64,000 nucleotides of DNA from Veillonella ratti (GTDB lineage Bacteria > Bacillota > Negativicutes > Veillonellales > Veillonellaceae). A program made the position numbers and the translations under genes. Position 1 is the first letter of the stretch, and each line of letters opens with the position of its first letter. This document shows, one piece after another, positions 18,553 through 26,830 of this stretch. Location: the NCBI RefSeq assembly GCF_003992115.1, contig NZ_RQUX01000006.1:62001-126000 (forward strand), given 5' to 3'. The notes under the pieces were generated by a model that saw nothing but the letters and a program-made list of their open reading frames with translations, ran no database searches and was not told the DNA's origin.

Positions 18553-21500
18553 ATGAAAAAGGGACAGCGTAAATGGCTTGCCGGTGCGGTTGTGTTGGCC
18601 GTAGCCTTTGGCGGAGCACAACTATTGCGCCCCGTTGGGGAACAGATAGTGGGACCTATCGTACAAGAACAATTGAATACAGCAATTAATGGGCAGGCGG
18701 ATTACTCATCCTTTAAAATCGGTTGGGATGGGACGGTTCATATTGACGACTTGTCGATTAAGGACACTGAAGGCAAAGTAGTGGCCGATGTGCCGAATAC
18801 GGAAGTATCGCTGGACATGTTGGAAGCGGTAAAATTGCCGTTTGGGCAATCCGCACCATTGCGCTTGATTCGGTCGGTTACGCTTAACCAACCGACAGTT
18901 CATGCCGTGGAGAAAGCGGACCGGTCGTGGAACATTACGTCCCTCATCAAAGAGAGCGACAGCGAAGAACCGTTGCAGTTTAGAGGCAATGTCATAATCA
19001 ATGACGGCATAGCTACCCTTGATTGGCTAAACGGTCGCCACACAGCAATCGAAGCTATTAACGGGGCTGTTAAGTTTGCAGACTATCCTAAGTTGGACGG
19101 CGCTTTGTCGGCTAATGTGGATAAGCAGGCTGTAACGCTTAAGGGCTCCTATACTAATGATGATTCTGCTGACTTTACCCTTTTTGTTAAAGCAGACAGC
19201 TTGCGTTTAGATTATGTTAATGACTTGATTCCGAGCGATATTAATGCCAAAGTAATTGGTGGTACCGCTAAGAATATAGCTTTAACCGTTAGTCGCAATG
19301 ACAATCAATTTAATTTTGAAGGGGCCGTGGATATTAATAATTTGGCCGCCGATTATCAGAATGACTCTATAAGTCCTAAGCCGTATGAAATTCGTCAAGG
19401 TGCGGCTCATGTTACCTTTAACGGCACAGATATTATGGTTGCGGATGGTCGGGTGGCTATTAACAATCAGCAATTTTTTGCTCACGGTAATGTTAATATT
19501 ACCGACATGGCGGAACCAAATTTTAACCTTACTTTGCGCGGTCAGGATATTCAAATCGAGTCTTTGCTTGATAAGGGCATTACCGGTTCAATAGGTACGG
19601 TTGCTCATGTGTATGGCACAGCGACGGCGCCGATTGTAAATGCTACGGTTGAAGCGTCTAATGTTAATTACGAAGGCTATATTTTAGAAAAAGGCTTGGC
19701 CACCTTAGCGTATCAGAATGACATTGTCGATATGTCCGATATTCGACTTAGTTTAAATGGCGGTGAAGCCGGTGGTCGCGGTACTTTTAATACGAAAACT
19801 CAAGCCTATGAGGCATCGCTGGAAGGTACCGATATCCCGTTGGCCTTAGTCGGTCAGGCGGTAGATCAACCATTGTACGGTACCGTTAATGGTAAAGCTT
19901 ATGTTAAGGGGATCGGCACTGATGCCTTGCCGGCTATTGCGGCAACTTTTGAAGGTAACGGTATCGGCTATGATTCGATTACTACCGATTCTCTATCCGG
20001 TCAAATTGCCGGCGCAAATGGCAATTATTTTATTAATTATCTCAACGGAACAATCGGTTCCGGATCCTTTAGCGCCTATGGCAATGTAAGTCAGGATGCA
20101 CTGGATATAGCGTTTGATGCCAAAGACATTCCGCTTAATTTGTTTAGTGATTATGCTAAACAAGAACTTGACGGTAAAGCTACCGTTACCGGTCGTGTGA
20201 CGGGGCCAATCGACAATCCGAATGCTACCGTTATAGCTGCTTCTGATGGTGGTCACGTAGGTCGAATTCGTTTCGATAATGCCTATGCGGAAGCAACTGT
20301 AAGTAATAAATTGGTAACTGTTAACAATGGTTTTATCCAAGACGGCCATGGTTATTACAGCTTAAACGGCACTATTGATATGGGACCGTCTAAAGCTTTA
20401 CAACTACAGGCGAATGCCAATACGGTTCGTATTGAAAACATAGCCGGCATGGTGGACCCTGACTTACAAGTTACCGGTTGGCTTGATGTGCGTACAGACA
20501 TAGGCGGTACTTTAGATAATCCTCAAATTCGGGGGTTTGTCCATGCTTGGGACGGTTCGGTACAAGGTAAACTCTATTCTGATGTGCGCTTTGGTTTCCG
20601 TTATGCCTCGCATTATATCGGTATTAGAGATTTGATTGCGTCCGCCTATGGGGCTACTTTCTATGGAGCCGGTCGTTATCAGAACGGTAACTTAGATTTT
20701 AAATTCTTCGGTGATACTATTTACTTACGCCCTTGGCTTAAAGACTATGCCGATGTGGAAGGCTATATGACGATTGAAGGGACGCTCACCGGTACCATTG
20801 ATAAGCCGATTGTACAAGGTACGTTAGGATCCAGTGACATTAACGTTAACGGTATGGCGTTGCGTAACATTGCAGGCAATATTTATGCCGAGCCGACCGT
20901 AGTATATTTGCAGAATGTGTCCTTTGAAGAAGGGGAACATGGCAAATTCCTTATCGATGGGGGCATGACGTTAAACGGCGAGCAACGGTTATTCGGCTAT
21001 GCTACCATCAGCGACGGTGAGTTGGTTAATTTTATGAAACTGGCCAAACTTGATGTTCCTGAATCGGACGGACATATTAACGGTCGTCTTGATTTAGGCG
21101 GTACAATCAAGAATCCGGATTTACGCTTAATCGGCACCATTGATGATATCGTTATGGGCGGTAAGCCATGGGGCACTGCCAAGGTTGATGTGGCTTTGCA
21201 AAACCGCAAATTAACGATTCACAAAGGGGAATTACCAATCGGTGACGGTATGTTGGCCGCTTTGGGGACTGCTGATTTAGATGGTCAAAGTGATATTCAG
21301 ATTGCTGCCAATAATGTAGCTATCGACTCTTTAACGCCGCTGTTTAAAACGTCTATTCCGGCATCCGGCAATATTCATTTAATTGCCAATGTAACCGGGG
21401 AAACGTTAAATCCTCATGTTGAATTATCCACAGAGTTGACAAATGCCAGCCTTAACGGCGTACCAATCGATCGCCTCTATGCGATGGCGACGATGGAGGA

Positions 21501-22863
21501 CAAAGTTATTCATCTGCAGCAATTGGTAGGTCAACGGGGTGAGTATAAGGCGAAACTTCGCGGTGATGTACCGTTAGCAGCTTTTTATAAATCCGGTTAT
21601 TTGCCACCGGGCGATAAATCGGCCATGGATTTGACCTTTGATGTAAATGAAGCAGATCTTGGCGTATTACCGCTTATGTTCCCGGCTGTTACACAAGGGA
21701 CGGGGCCGTTAAAAGGAGCCCTTCATATTACCGGTACCTATGATCAACCAATGGTTAACGGTACTCTTAGTGTGGAACATGGTTTGGTACATTTTAAAGA
21801 TGTAAAAAAAGACTTGAGTGATATATCGGCACAGTTTATTTTTAAAGGGCAAAAAGCCGAACTAATCGGTGGCGCGTCCATGGGTAAAGGCAATGCGGGC
21901 CTTTCCGGTGAATTCAGCTGGAATGGTACAACGCTGACAAATTACGCCGGCGTTATTCAAATGAATGACCTTGAGGTAGAACATGAATTCTTCAAGGGGC
22001 CGTTGAACGGTGAGGTTGGAGTTATGCTCAAAGATGGTTTACCGACGGTGGTAGGTCATCTCGATTTAGAAAATGACACTATGACTATTCCGTTATCCCT
22101 CACAAGCGAGGAAGGCGGTTCGCCGATCGGTCTTGATTTCACTGTGAATGTGGGCAAAAAAGTGCGGCTCTACAGTGGTGGTCTCTATGACTTCACGCTC
22201 GGCGGCGGTGCTCATATTGGCGGTACTACGACGGATCCGTTTATTGACGGGGAATTCCATGTAGTAGAAGGTAATTTGAAGTATCTTAACAATACGTTTA
22301 AGATTACGGAAGGTAAAACCGACTTTGTACGCGGTTCCTTCTTGCCGATTTTAAGTGTCAAAGCGGAATCCCGGGTTCGCTCTTATCGCGTATATCTTGA
22401 AGTGAATGGTCCGGTGGAACAGATGGATTTAAAATTAACATCCGATCCGCATCTGGAGCAACGTCAAATTGTATCGCTCTTAACATTCGGTTACAGTTCC
22501 GGTAATGACAGTAGTGTTTCTTCCGATGATGTAAATGCCTTGTTTGCGGCCGGTGTACGGTCTGCTTTAATGGGGTATATTGAAGGCGCCTTCAAGGATA
22601 CCTTAGGCCTGGATTTAATCAACATTACTACGGGCTCGCTGGATCCGAATGAACCGGTCAATGAAGATACAAACAGTTACTATAATATTGAAATCGGCAA
22701 ATATTTGTTGCCGGACTTAATGGTAACCTTTAGTACGGGTATTAATAATGATACCCAAGCTTATGGGATTATGTATGATATTAACAGCCACTATAGCGTT
22801 AACGGGTGGATGAACAGCAATGGACATTCATTCTTTGGCGGTCAGTGGACCACTCAGTTTTAA
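18553..22863 (+). CDS. tamB: TamB-family translocation/assembly protein
   Basis: A 1436-residue periplasm-spanning protein of the TamB/AsmA-like superfamily, which moves phospholipids to the outer membrane or assists autotransporter assembly. One N-terminal membrane anchor (about residues 7-24, KWLAGAVVLAVAFGGA) is followed by over 1,000 residues of beta-strand repeats with recurring turns such as GTLDNPQIRG and GTIKNPDLRLIG, typical of the lipid-carrying beta-groove. The DUF490-type C-terminal domain (about 1090-1436) ends in GGQWTTQF. There is no tamA here, but bamA is 1.8 kb downstream. Preceded by a weak GAGGAG site. It is co-directional with mlaEFD and tolC and probably co-transcribed. 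Confidence 0.93.
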   Translation: MKKGQRKWLAGAVVLAVAFGGAQLLRPVGEQIVGPIVQEQLNTAINGQADYSSFKIGWDGTVHIDDLSIKDTEGKVVADVPNTEVSLDMLEAVKLPFGQSAPLRLIRSVTLNQPTVHAVEKADRSWNITSLIKESDSEEPLQFRGNVIINDGIATLDWLNGRHTAIEAINGAVKFADYPKLDGALSANVDKQAVTLKGSYTNDDSADFTLFVKADSLRLDYVNDLIPSDINAKVIGGTAKNIALTVSRNDNQFNFEGAVDINNLAADYQNDSISPKPYEIRQGAAHVTFNGTDIMVADGRVAINNQQFFAHGNVNITDMAEPNFNLTLRGQDIQIESLLDKGITGSIGTVAHVYGTATAPIVNATVEASNVNYEGYILEKGLATLAYQNDIVDMSDIRLSLNGGEAGGRGTFNTKTQAYEASLEGTDIPLALVGQAVDQPLYGTVNGKAYVKGIGTDALPAIAATFEGNGIGYDSITTDSLSGQIAGANGNYFINYLNGTIGSGSFSAYGNVSQDALDIAFDAKDIPLNLFSDYAKQELDGKATVTGRVTGPIDNPNATVIAASDGGHVGRIRFDNAYAEATVSNKLVTVNNGFIQDGHGYYSLNGTIDMGPSKALQLQANANTVRIENIAGMVDPDLQVTGWLDVRTDIGGTLDNPQIRGFVHAWDGSVQGKLYSDVRFGFRYASHYIGIRDLIASAYGATFYGAGRYQNGNLDFKFFGDTIYLRPWLKDYADVEGYMTIEGTLTGTIDKPIVQGTLGSSDINVNGMALRNIAGNIYAEPTVVYLQNVSFEEGEHGKFLIDGGMTLNGEQRLFGYATISDGELVNFMKLAKLDVPESDGHINGRLDLGGTIKNPDLRLIGTIDDIVMGGKPWGTAKVDVALQNRKLTIHKGELPIGDGMLAALGTADLDGQSDIQIAANNVAIDSLTPLFKTSIPASGNIHLIANVTGETLNPHVELSTELTNASLNGVPIDRLYAMATMEDKVIHLQQLVGQRGEYKAKLRGDVPLAAFYKSGYLPPGDKSAMDLTFDVNEADLGVLPLMFPAVTQGTGPLKGALHITGTYDQPMVNGTLSVEHGLVHFKDVKKDLSDISAQFIFKGQKAELIGGASMGKGNAGLSGEFSWNGTTLTNYAGVIQMNDLEVEHEFFKGPLNGEVGVMLKDGLPTVVGHLDLENDTMTIPLSLTSEEGGSPIGLDFTVNVGKKVRLYSGGLYDFTLGGGAHIGGTTTDPFIDGEFHVVEGNLKYLNNTFKITEGKTDFVRGSFLPILSVKAESRVRSYRVYLEVNGPVEQMDLKLTSDPHLEQRQIVSLLTFGYSSGNDSSVSSDDVNALFAAGVRSALMGYIEGAFKDTLGLDLINITTGSLDPNEPVNEDTNSYYNIEIGKYLLPDLMVTFSTGINNDTQAYGIMYDINSHYSVNGWMNSNGHSFFGGQWTTQF

Positions 22864-22882
22864 TTAAGAAAGGAGGGTCGGC

Positions 22883-23515
22883 ATGCTTGACTCATATTTA
22901 GCGGAATTAGAGAAAATTAAATTATTGTCGCCTGAAGAAGAGCGCGCTTTATGGCAGGCATACAAAGAGCAGGATGATGAGTCGGCACGTACGGCCCTTA
23001 TTGAACATTATCAGCCCCTTGTTTTCCGTGAAGCCATGGCGTATTATCGCGTTGTACCGGATGTGATGGACTGTGTCCAGGAAGGTACGGTAGGCCTCAT
23101 TGAAGCGGTGGAACGTTTTGATTATGCGAAGGGGGTAGCCTTTTCGTTATATGCGGTCCATCGCATACGCGGGCGTATCTTGGATTACCTTCGTAAAGAA
23201 GGTAAGGGCGGCACCGTGTTAGCCGGTTCTGCCGATGATGATGAATATTGGTGGGAACAGCTTCCTGATGAAGGACCGTCCATTGAGGCGGCAGTAGAAA
23301 CAAAAGCCTTTCAGCAGGTAGTGGTGGAGGCATTGGAACGTTTGCCGGGCAAAGAGCGGCATGTCATGGAACAAGTGTATTTGGCGGATCGTTCCATTGC
23401 ATCTGTAGCCGGTGAACTGGATACGAGCAACAGCTATATTCATCGTTTGCACCGTCAGGGCATTAAGCGCTTGCGGGGGATGCTCAGTCGTACGCGAAAA
23501 TTCTGGAATGATTAA
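22883..23515 (+). CDS. Sigma-70 family RNA polymerase sigma factor
   Basis: A 210-residue sigma factor. Region 1.2/2.1 runs through SPEEERALWQAYKEQ and ALIEHYQPLVFREAM, region 2 through DVMDCVQEGTVGLIEAVERFDY and FSLYAVHRIRGRILDYLRK, region 4 at about 145-205, with ALERLPGKERHVMEQVYL and a helix-turn-helix near SIASVAGELDTSNSYIHRLH. The IRGRILDYLR string and absence of region 3 extension suggest a group 3 (FliA/SigF-like) factor rather than an ECF type. AAAGGAGG precedes the ATG. It starts 19 bases after tamB, so it is likely transcribed with the envelope operon, an odd place for a sigma factor. Its regulon is unknown. A terminator follows. Confidence 0.88.
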   Translation: MLDSYLAELEKIKLLSPEEERALWQAYKEQDDESARTALIEHYQPLVFREAMAYYRVVPDVMDCVQEGTVGLIEAVERFDYAKGVAFSLYAVHRIRGRILDYLRKEGKGGTVLAGSADDDEYWWEQLPDEGPSIEAAVETKAFQQVVVEALERLPGKERHVMEQVYLADRSIASVAGELDTSNSYIHRLHRQGIKRLRGMLSRTRKFWND

Positions 23516-23544
23516 TAATTCAATTAAAATTGCGTTCACATAGG

Positions 23545-23612
23545 AAGGTTGTAATCTGTTGCAGCAAGGTCACACAAATGGCTACGCTGAACGGGTTGCA
23601 ACCTTTTTTATT
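23545..23612 (+). terminator. Rho-independent terminator after the sigma gene
   Basis: AAGGTTG (23545-23551) pairs with CAACCTT (23599-23605), with the stem continuing inward for about nine further pairs, then TTTTT. The loop is long (about 30 bases). It ends the mla-tamB-sigma unit. Confidence 0.8.
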
Positions 23613-23832
23613 TTGAACAGCTTAGTGTTCCCAGCCTTTTATTTTGCCCTGTCGGTTACTCATATTTTTTCACCAGCTAATCAATTTATTTTTGAATTGT
23701 AAACTGTGATTTTGGTTGTTATAGATTTTTGTTCATTGGTTTTCTATACAAATCGTTTAAAATAAAGAGGTTATTTCAGGTGAAAAAGGGCTAAGATTGA
23801 AACAAATTGTTAATAAATAACCTTAAGTATGG
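23613..23832 (+). other. AT-rich non-coding stretch
   Basis: The 400-base interval between the sigma gene (ends 23515) and the next gene (23916) holds the terminator, this AT-rich stretch without an ORF, and the promoter and leader of the 23916 gene. I see no other structure here. Confidence 0.5.
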
Positions 23833-23838
23833 TATAAT
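23830..23838 (+). promoter_or_regulatory. Extended -10 promoter of the 23916 gene
   Basis: TGG followed by TATAAT (23833-23838), an extended -10, about 80 bases before the start. No clear -35. Confidence 0.55.
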
Positions 23839-23877
23839 AATTGCGATTAATGTGATATAAATGGTTCACAAAATCAT

Positions 23878-23910
23878 CCTTTCTTACGAATATAAATGTA
23901 TGAAAGGAGG
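23878..23910 (+). promoter_or_regulatory. Hairpin covering the ribosome-binding site
   Basis: CCTTTCTTAC (23878-23887) pairs with GTATGAAAGG (23898-23907) with one mismatch across a 10-base loop. The 3' arm includes most of the AAAGGAGG ribosome site (23903-23910), so the fold would hide it. Control of translation by a factor, temperature or binding protein is possible but inferred. Confidence 0.5.
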
Positions 23911-23915
23911 CCGTT

Positions 23916-24542
23916 ATGAATAAGACTGGCGACAATATGGAGAAACGAATCCGCTCCGTTAAGACTTGGCTGGATAAAGCCGAGCAGGCTTATGCGGATG
24001 ATTCTGCCACTAAAGGTCAATTACAATTGATGCTGGCTCAGGCGGAGATGCAACATCTTAATGAAAAACGAGCACCCGCTTTGTGGCAACGCTTAGGCTA
24101 TTGGTCCATTGCCGTAGGTTTGGCTTTGCTGTTGGGCGGTGGTTATTATGCGTGGCAACATCAAGGTGATGTCAAAAATACAGCACCGGTGATGGAAGAA
24201 CAGACCCAACCGATGTCTGAAACGCCTCATAGCAATATGCCGGCAGTTTCACAAACACCGACAAATTCTGTTGATGCCCCTAATAGCACAACGGATACAG
24301 CGGGCGGCACAGTCAATGCTTCAGCTGAAACGTCTACTGCCGACACGAATCAAAATGCGGAAGCGGTAACGACACAATCGGACAGTATTGTGGAGACACC
24401 ACAAGCTACGGAATCAGCTGTTCAGACGGCAACACCTGAATCACAAACTAGCGAATCAGTAGCGGCACCGGTAATCAGTACAACTCAGATTCAAGAAGCC
24501 GTACGTGAAGGGGGACGAAGTCTGCGCGGACAAGAACAATAG
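23916..24542 (+). CDS. Uncharacterised single-pass membrane protein with Ser/Thr-rich tail
   Basis: I do not recognise the family. The 208-residue protein has a charged cytoplasmic N-terminus of about 60 residues with predicted amphipathic helices (KRIRSVKTWLDKAEQ, TKGQLQLMLAQAEM), one membrane helix at about 61-80 (YWSIAVGLALLLGGGYYAW) and about 120 residues of Thr/Ser/Pro/Ala-rich low-complexity sequence outside, ending in a short amphipathic stretch. The topology (short cytoplasmic helical domain, one span, disordered periplasmic tail) resembles membrane anti-sigma factors, and the preceding gene is a sigma factor, but a terminator separates them and there is no sequence support. It precedes bamA by 138 bases. 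Confidence 0.7.
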   Translation: MNKTGDNMEKRIRSVKTWLDKAEQAYADDSATKGQLQLMLAQAEMQHLNEKRAPALWQRLGYWSIAVGLALLLGGGYYAWQHQGDVKNTAPVMEEQTQPMSETPHSNMPAVSQTPTNSVDAPNSTTDTAGGTVNASAETSTADTNQNAEAVTTQSDSIVETPQATESAVQTATPESQTSESVAAPVISTTQIQEAVREGGRSLRGQEQ

Positions 24543-24560
24543 AGAATCAGGATGTATAAG

Positions 24561-24575
24561 CTGACCATAGGTCAG
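24561..24575 (+). other. Perfect short hairpin between the 23916 gene and bamA
   Basis: CTGACC and GGTCAG pair over a 3-base loop. No T-run follows, so it may be an operator or transcript-stability element. Confidence 0.4.
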
Positions 24576-24595
24576 TGAAAATAATGGAATGAGAA

Positions 24596-24630
24596 CATTA
24601 AAAACATTAAAGGTATTAACAAAGCATTAA
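24596..24630 (+). repeat. Phased CATTAA direct repeats before bamA
   Basis: CATTAA occurs at 24596, 24605 and 24625 and TATTAA at 24614, with start-to-start distances of 9, 9 and 11. Repeats about one helical turn apart are characteristic of binding sites for dimeric or oligomeric regulators. Their position 50-85 bases before bamA suggests an operator; this is inference. Confidence 0.5.
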
Positions 24631-24680
24631 AAGCAATGTGTTTATAAATATGAAGGCATTATTTTAGGAGGATGTAGTAA

Positions 24681-26828
24681 ATGATGAATAAGAGAGCCTA
24701 TAAAAACATGTTGGCTGTAGCAGTGGTAGCCGCGTTGAGCGGTACTACCGTATGGGCTGCGGATGAAACGAGTACAGCAACCACGCAGAATTCAACTACC
24801 GCAGTTACCGCGGTAAGTGCCCAAGACCAAGCGGCTCAAGACGCTATTACAGCGGCTCGTGGCGGGATTGAAGAAGCACAGAAATCTGACGAACAAGAAG
24901 CCAAACGTATCGAGTTGGACAATTCATCGTTAGCTACTACCGATTCAGCGGTTTTGACCGTTGCCAAAGGTGAAGGCGCCCGTTTAGAAGAACAACAGGC
25001 GGCCGGCGTACAGACGGCTATTACCACCCCGGATGCACGTTATTTCTCCAGTGTTACAGATGAACAATTACAGCCATATGAAGGCAAAGTAATGACCGGT
25101 TTTTCCATCGAAGGCTTACCGGCTGAAGTACAGGATGAATACATGGCCTTGTTAAAAAGCCACATCGGCGATACACTAACGCCGGCGGCTATTAAAGCGG
25201 ATATTTCCGCGTTAGGTTCCAGCGGTTATTTATCTGAAATCAATCCGGTAATTACCGTTGTGCCGGAAGGTGTTAAAGTTGCTTATAAAGTAACGGTTAA
25301 CCCGGTTGTAAAATCCGTACAGTTCGAAGGCAATACGGTTTACAGCAATGAAATGCTCGTTAACTATTTGAACGTACAACCAAATACCGTTCTTAATACG
25401 GTTCAAGTAGGCGAACGTATTCAAGGTATCAACGCAGCTTATAATCGTGACGGTTATATTTTGGCCCGCGTTAATGATATGGCCGTTGACCAAGACGGTG
25501 TCCTTCATATTTCCATTACGGAAGGTATCGTAGAAGATATCGTGCCTCATGGCAATAAAAAGACTAAAGATTATGTCATTCTTCGTGAATTCAACCAGAA
25601 AAAAGGTCAGCCGTTCAATAAATTCCTCGTACGTCGTTCCGTAGAAAAAGTATATAACTTAGGTTACTTCGATGATGTTAATGTACGTTTGTTGGAAGGT
25701 TCTACGCCTGACAAAGTAGTTATCGAAATCGACGTATTGGAACATAAAACAGGTACCATTACCTTAGGTGCCGGCTACTCTGATTCCGACGGTTTCGTAG
25801 GTATCGTAGAAGTTGGGGAAGATAACTTGCGCGGTACCGGTGACAAGATTAAAGTTCACTGGGAATTCGGTGGTACGGCCGGTTATAAGAACTACTCCGT
25901 ATCCTACTTACGCCCTTGGATTGACAGCAAAGGCACATCCCTTGGTTTAACCATTTTCGACCGTGAAGATACGTACACCGACTATAACTCTGACGGGGAC
26001 GAAATTTCTCAATATGTAAAAACTCAGAAAGGGATTAACGTGTCCTTAGGTCGTCAGACCGGCGAATATACCCGTGACTATGTAACCTTGGAAACCCGTA
26101 AAGACGGCTGGAAGTTTGACGAAGATGAAAACAGCGGTTATAACTATGCTGAAAATGGTGGCGATGGTTATATGCCAGAAAAATATGGTAGTTATCGTTG
26201 GAACAATGGTAAAGTAAATGATGATGGAACTTATACTGCTTATAATTTTAAAGACGATAACTACATCGAAAATAACTTCGGCCGTACGAACAGCGTATCT
26301 TGGCAGAAAGTTTACGACTCCCGTGATAACATTTACGATCCTAAACGCGGTAAACGTGTATCCGCTACCGTTCAATGGGCAGGCCACGGCTTAGGTGGTG
26401 ACTTCGATTACTACAAATTCACCGGTGAATATCGTAACTACAAAGCTATCGGTAACAATCAGGTAATCGCTTTCCGTGCACGTTTAGGTTGGGCACAGGG
26501 CGACGTACCATACAGCGCTCTCTACACCTTAGGTGGTGCCGATACATTGCGTGGTTTTGAAGACGATCAGTTCCGCGGTAAGAAAATGTACAATGCTACC
26601 TTGGAATACCGTGTACCTATCTTCAATAAAGTAACCGGCGTACTCTTCACCGATATGGGTGATGCATGGGATGCACCGCACGTAACTTGGTACGATGATG
26701 ATAAATCCTTTAACATCTCCGTCGGTGCCGGTGTTCGTATTTCCACACCAATCGGACCTATCCGTCTTGACTATGGTGTAAGCAAAGATGACAACAAATT
26801 CCACTTCAGCTTCGGTGGACAGTTCTAG
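24681..26828 (+). CDS. bamA: Outer-membrane barrel assembly protein BamA (Omp85)
   Basis: Inserts beta-barrel proteins into the outer membrane. In 715 residues: signal peptide (1-26, VWAAD), a Thr/Ala/Glu-rich segment (27-120), three POTRA domains (about 133-211, 212-286, 287-361; each with a F/VEGN or HGN turn), then a barrel ending in FSFGGQF with a C-terminal aromatic residue. The loop-6 motif reads GGADTLRGFEDDQF. Three POTRA domains rather than the five of E. coli, and no bamB-E genes nearby, fit a minimal diderm-Firmicute complex. An AGGAGG precedes ATGATG. It is followed after two bases by the next gene. Confidence 0.95.
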   Translation: MMNKRAYKNMLAVAVVAALSGTTVWAADETSTATTQNSTTAVTAVSAQDQAAQDAITAARGGIEEAQKSDEQEAKRIELDNSSLATTDSAVLTVAKGEGARLEEQQAAGVQTAITTPDARYFSSVTDEQLQPYEGKVMTGFSIEGLPAEVQDEYMALLKSHIGDTLTPAAIKADISALGSSGYLSEINPVITVVPEGVKVAYKVTVNPVVKSVQFEGNTVYSNEMLVNYLNVQPNTVLNTVQVGERIQGINAAYNRDGYILARVNDMAVDQDGVLHISITEGIVEDIVPHGNKKTKDYVILREFNQKKGQPFNKFLVRRSVEKVYNLGYFDDVNVRLLEGSTPDKVVIEIDVLEHKTGTITLGAGYSDSDGFVGIVEVGEDNLRGTGDKIKVHWEFGGTAGYKNYSVSYLRPWIDSKGTSLGLTIFDREDTYTDYNSDGDEISQYVKTQKGINVSLGRQTGEYTRDYVTLETRKDGWKFDEDENSGYNYAENGGDGYMPEKYGSYRWNNGKVNDDGTYTAYNFKDDNYIENNFGRTNSVSWQKVYDSRDNIYDPKRGKRVSATVQWAGHGLGGDFDYYKFTGEYRNYKAIGNNQVIAFRARLGWAQGDVPYSALYTLGGADTLRGFEDDQFRGKKMYNATLEYRVPIFNKVTGVLFTDMGDAWDAPHVTWYDDDKSFNISVGAGVRISTPIGPIRLDYGVSKDDNKFHFSFGGQF

Positions 26829-26830
26829 TT

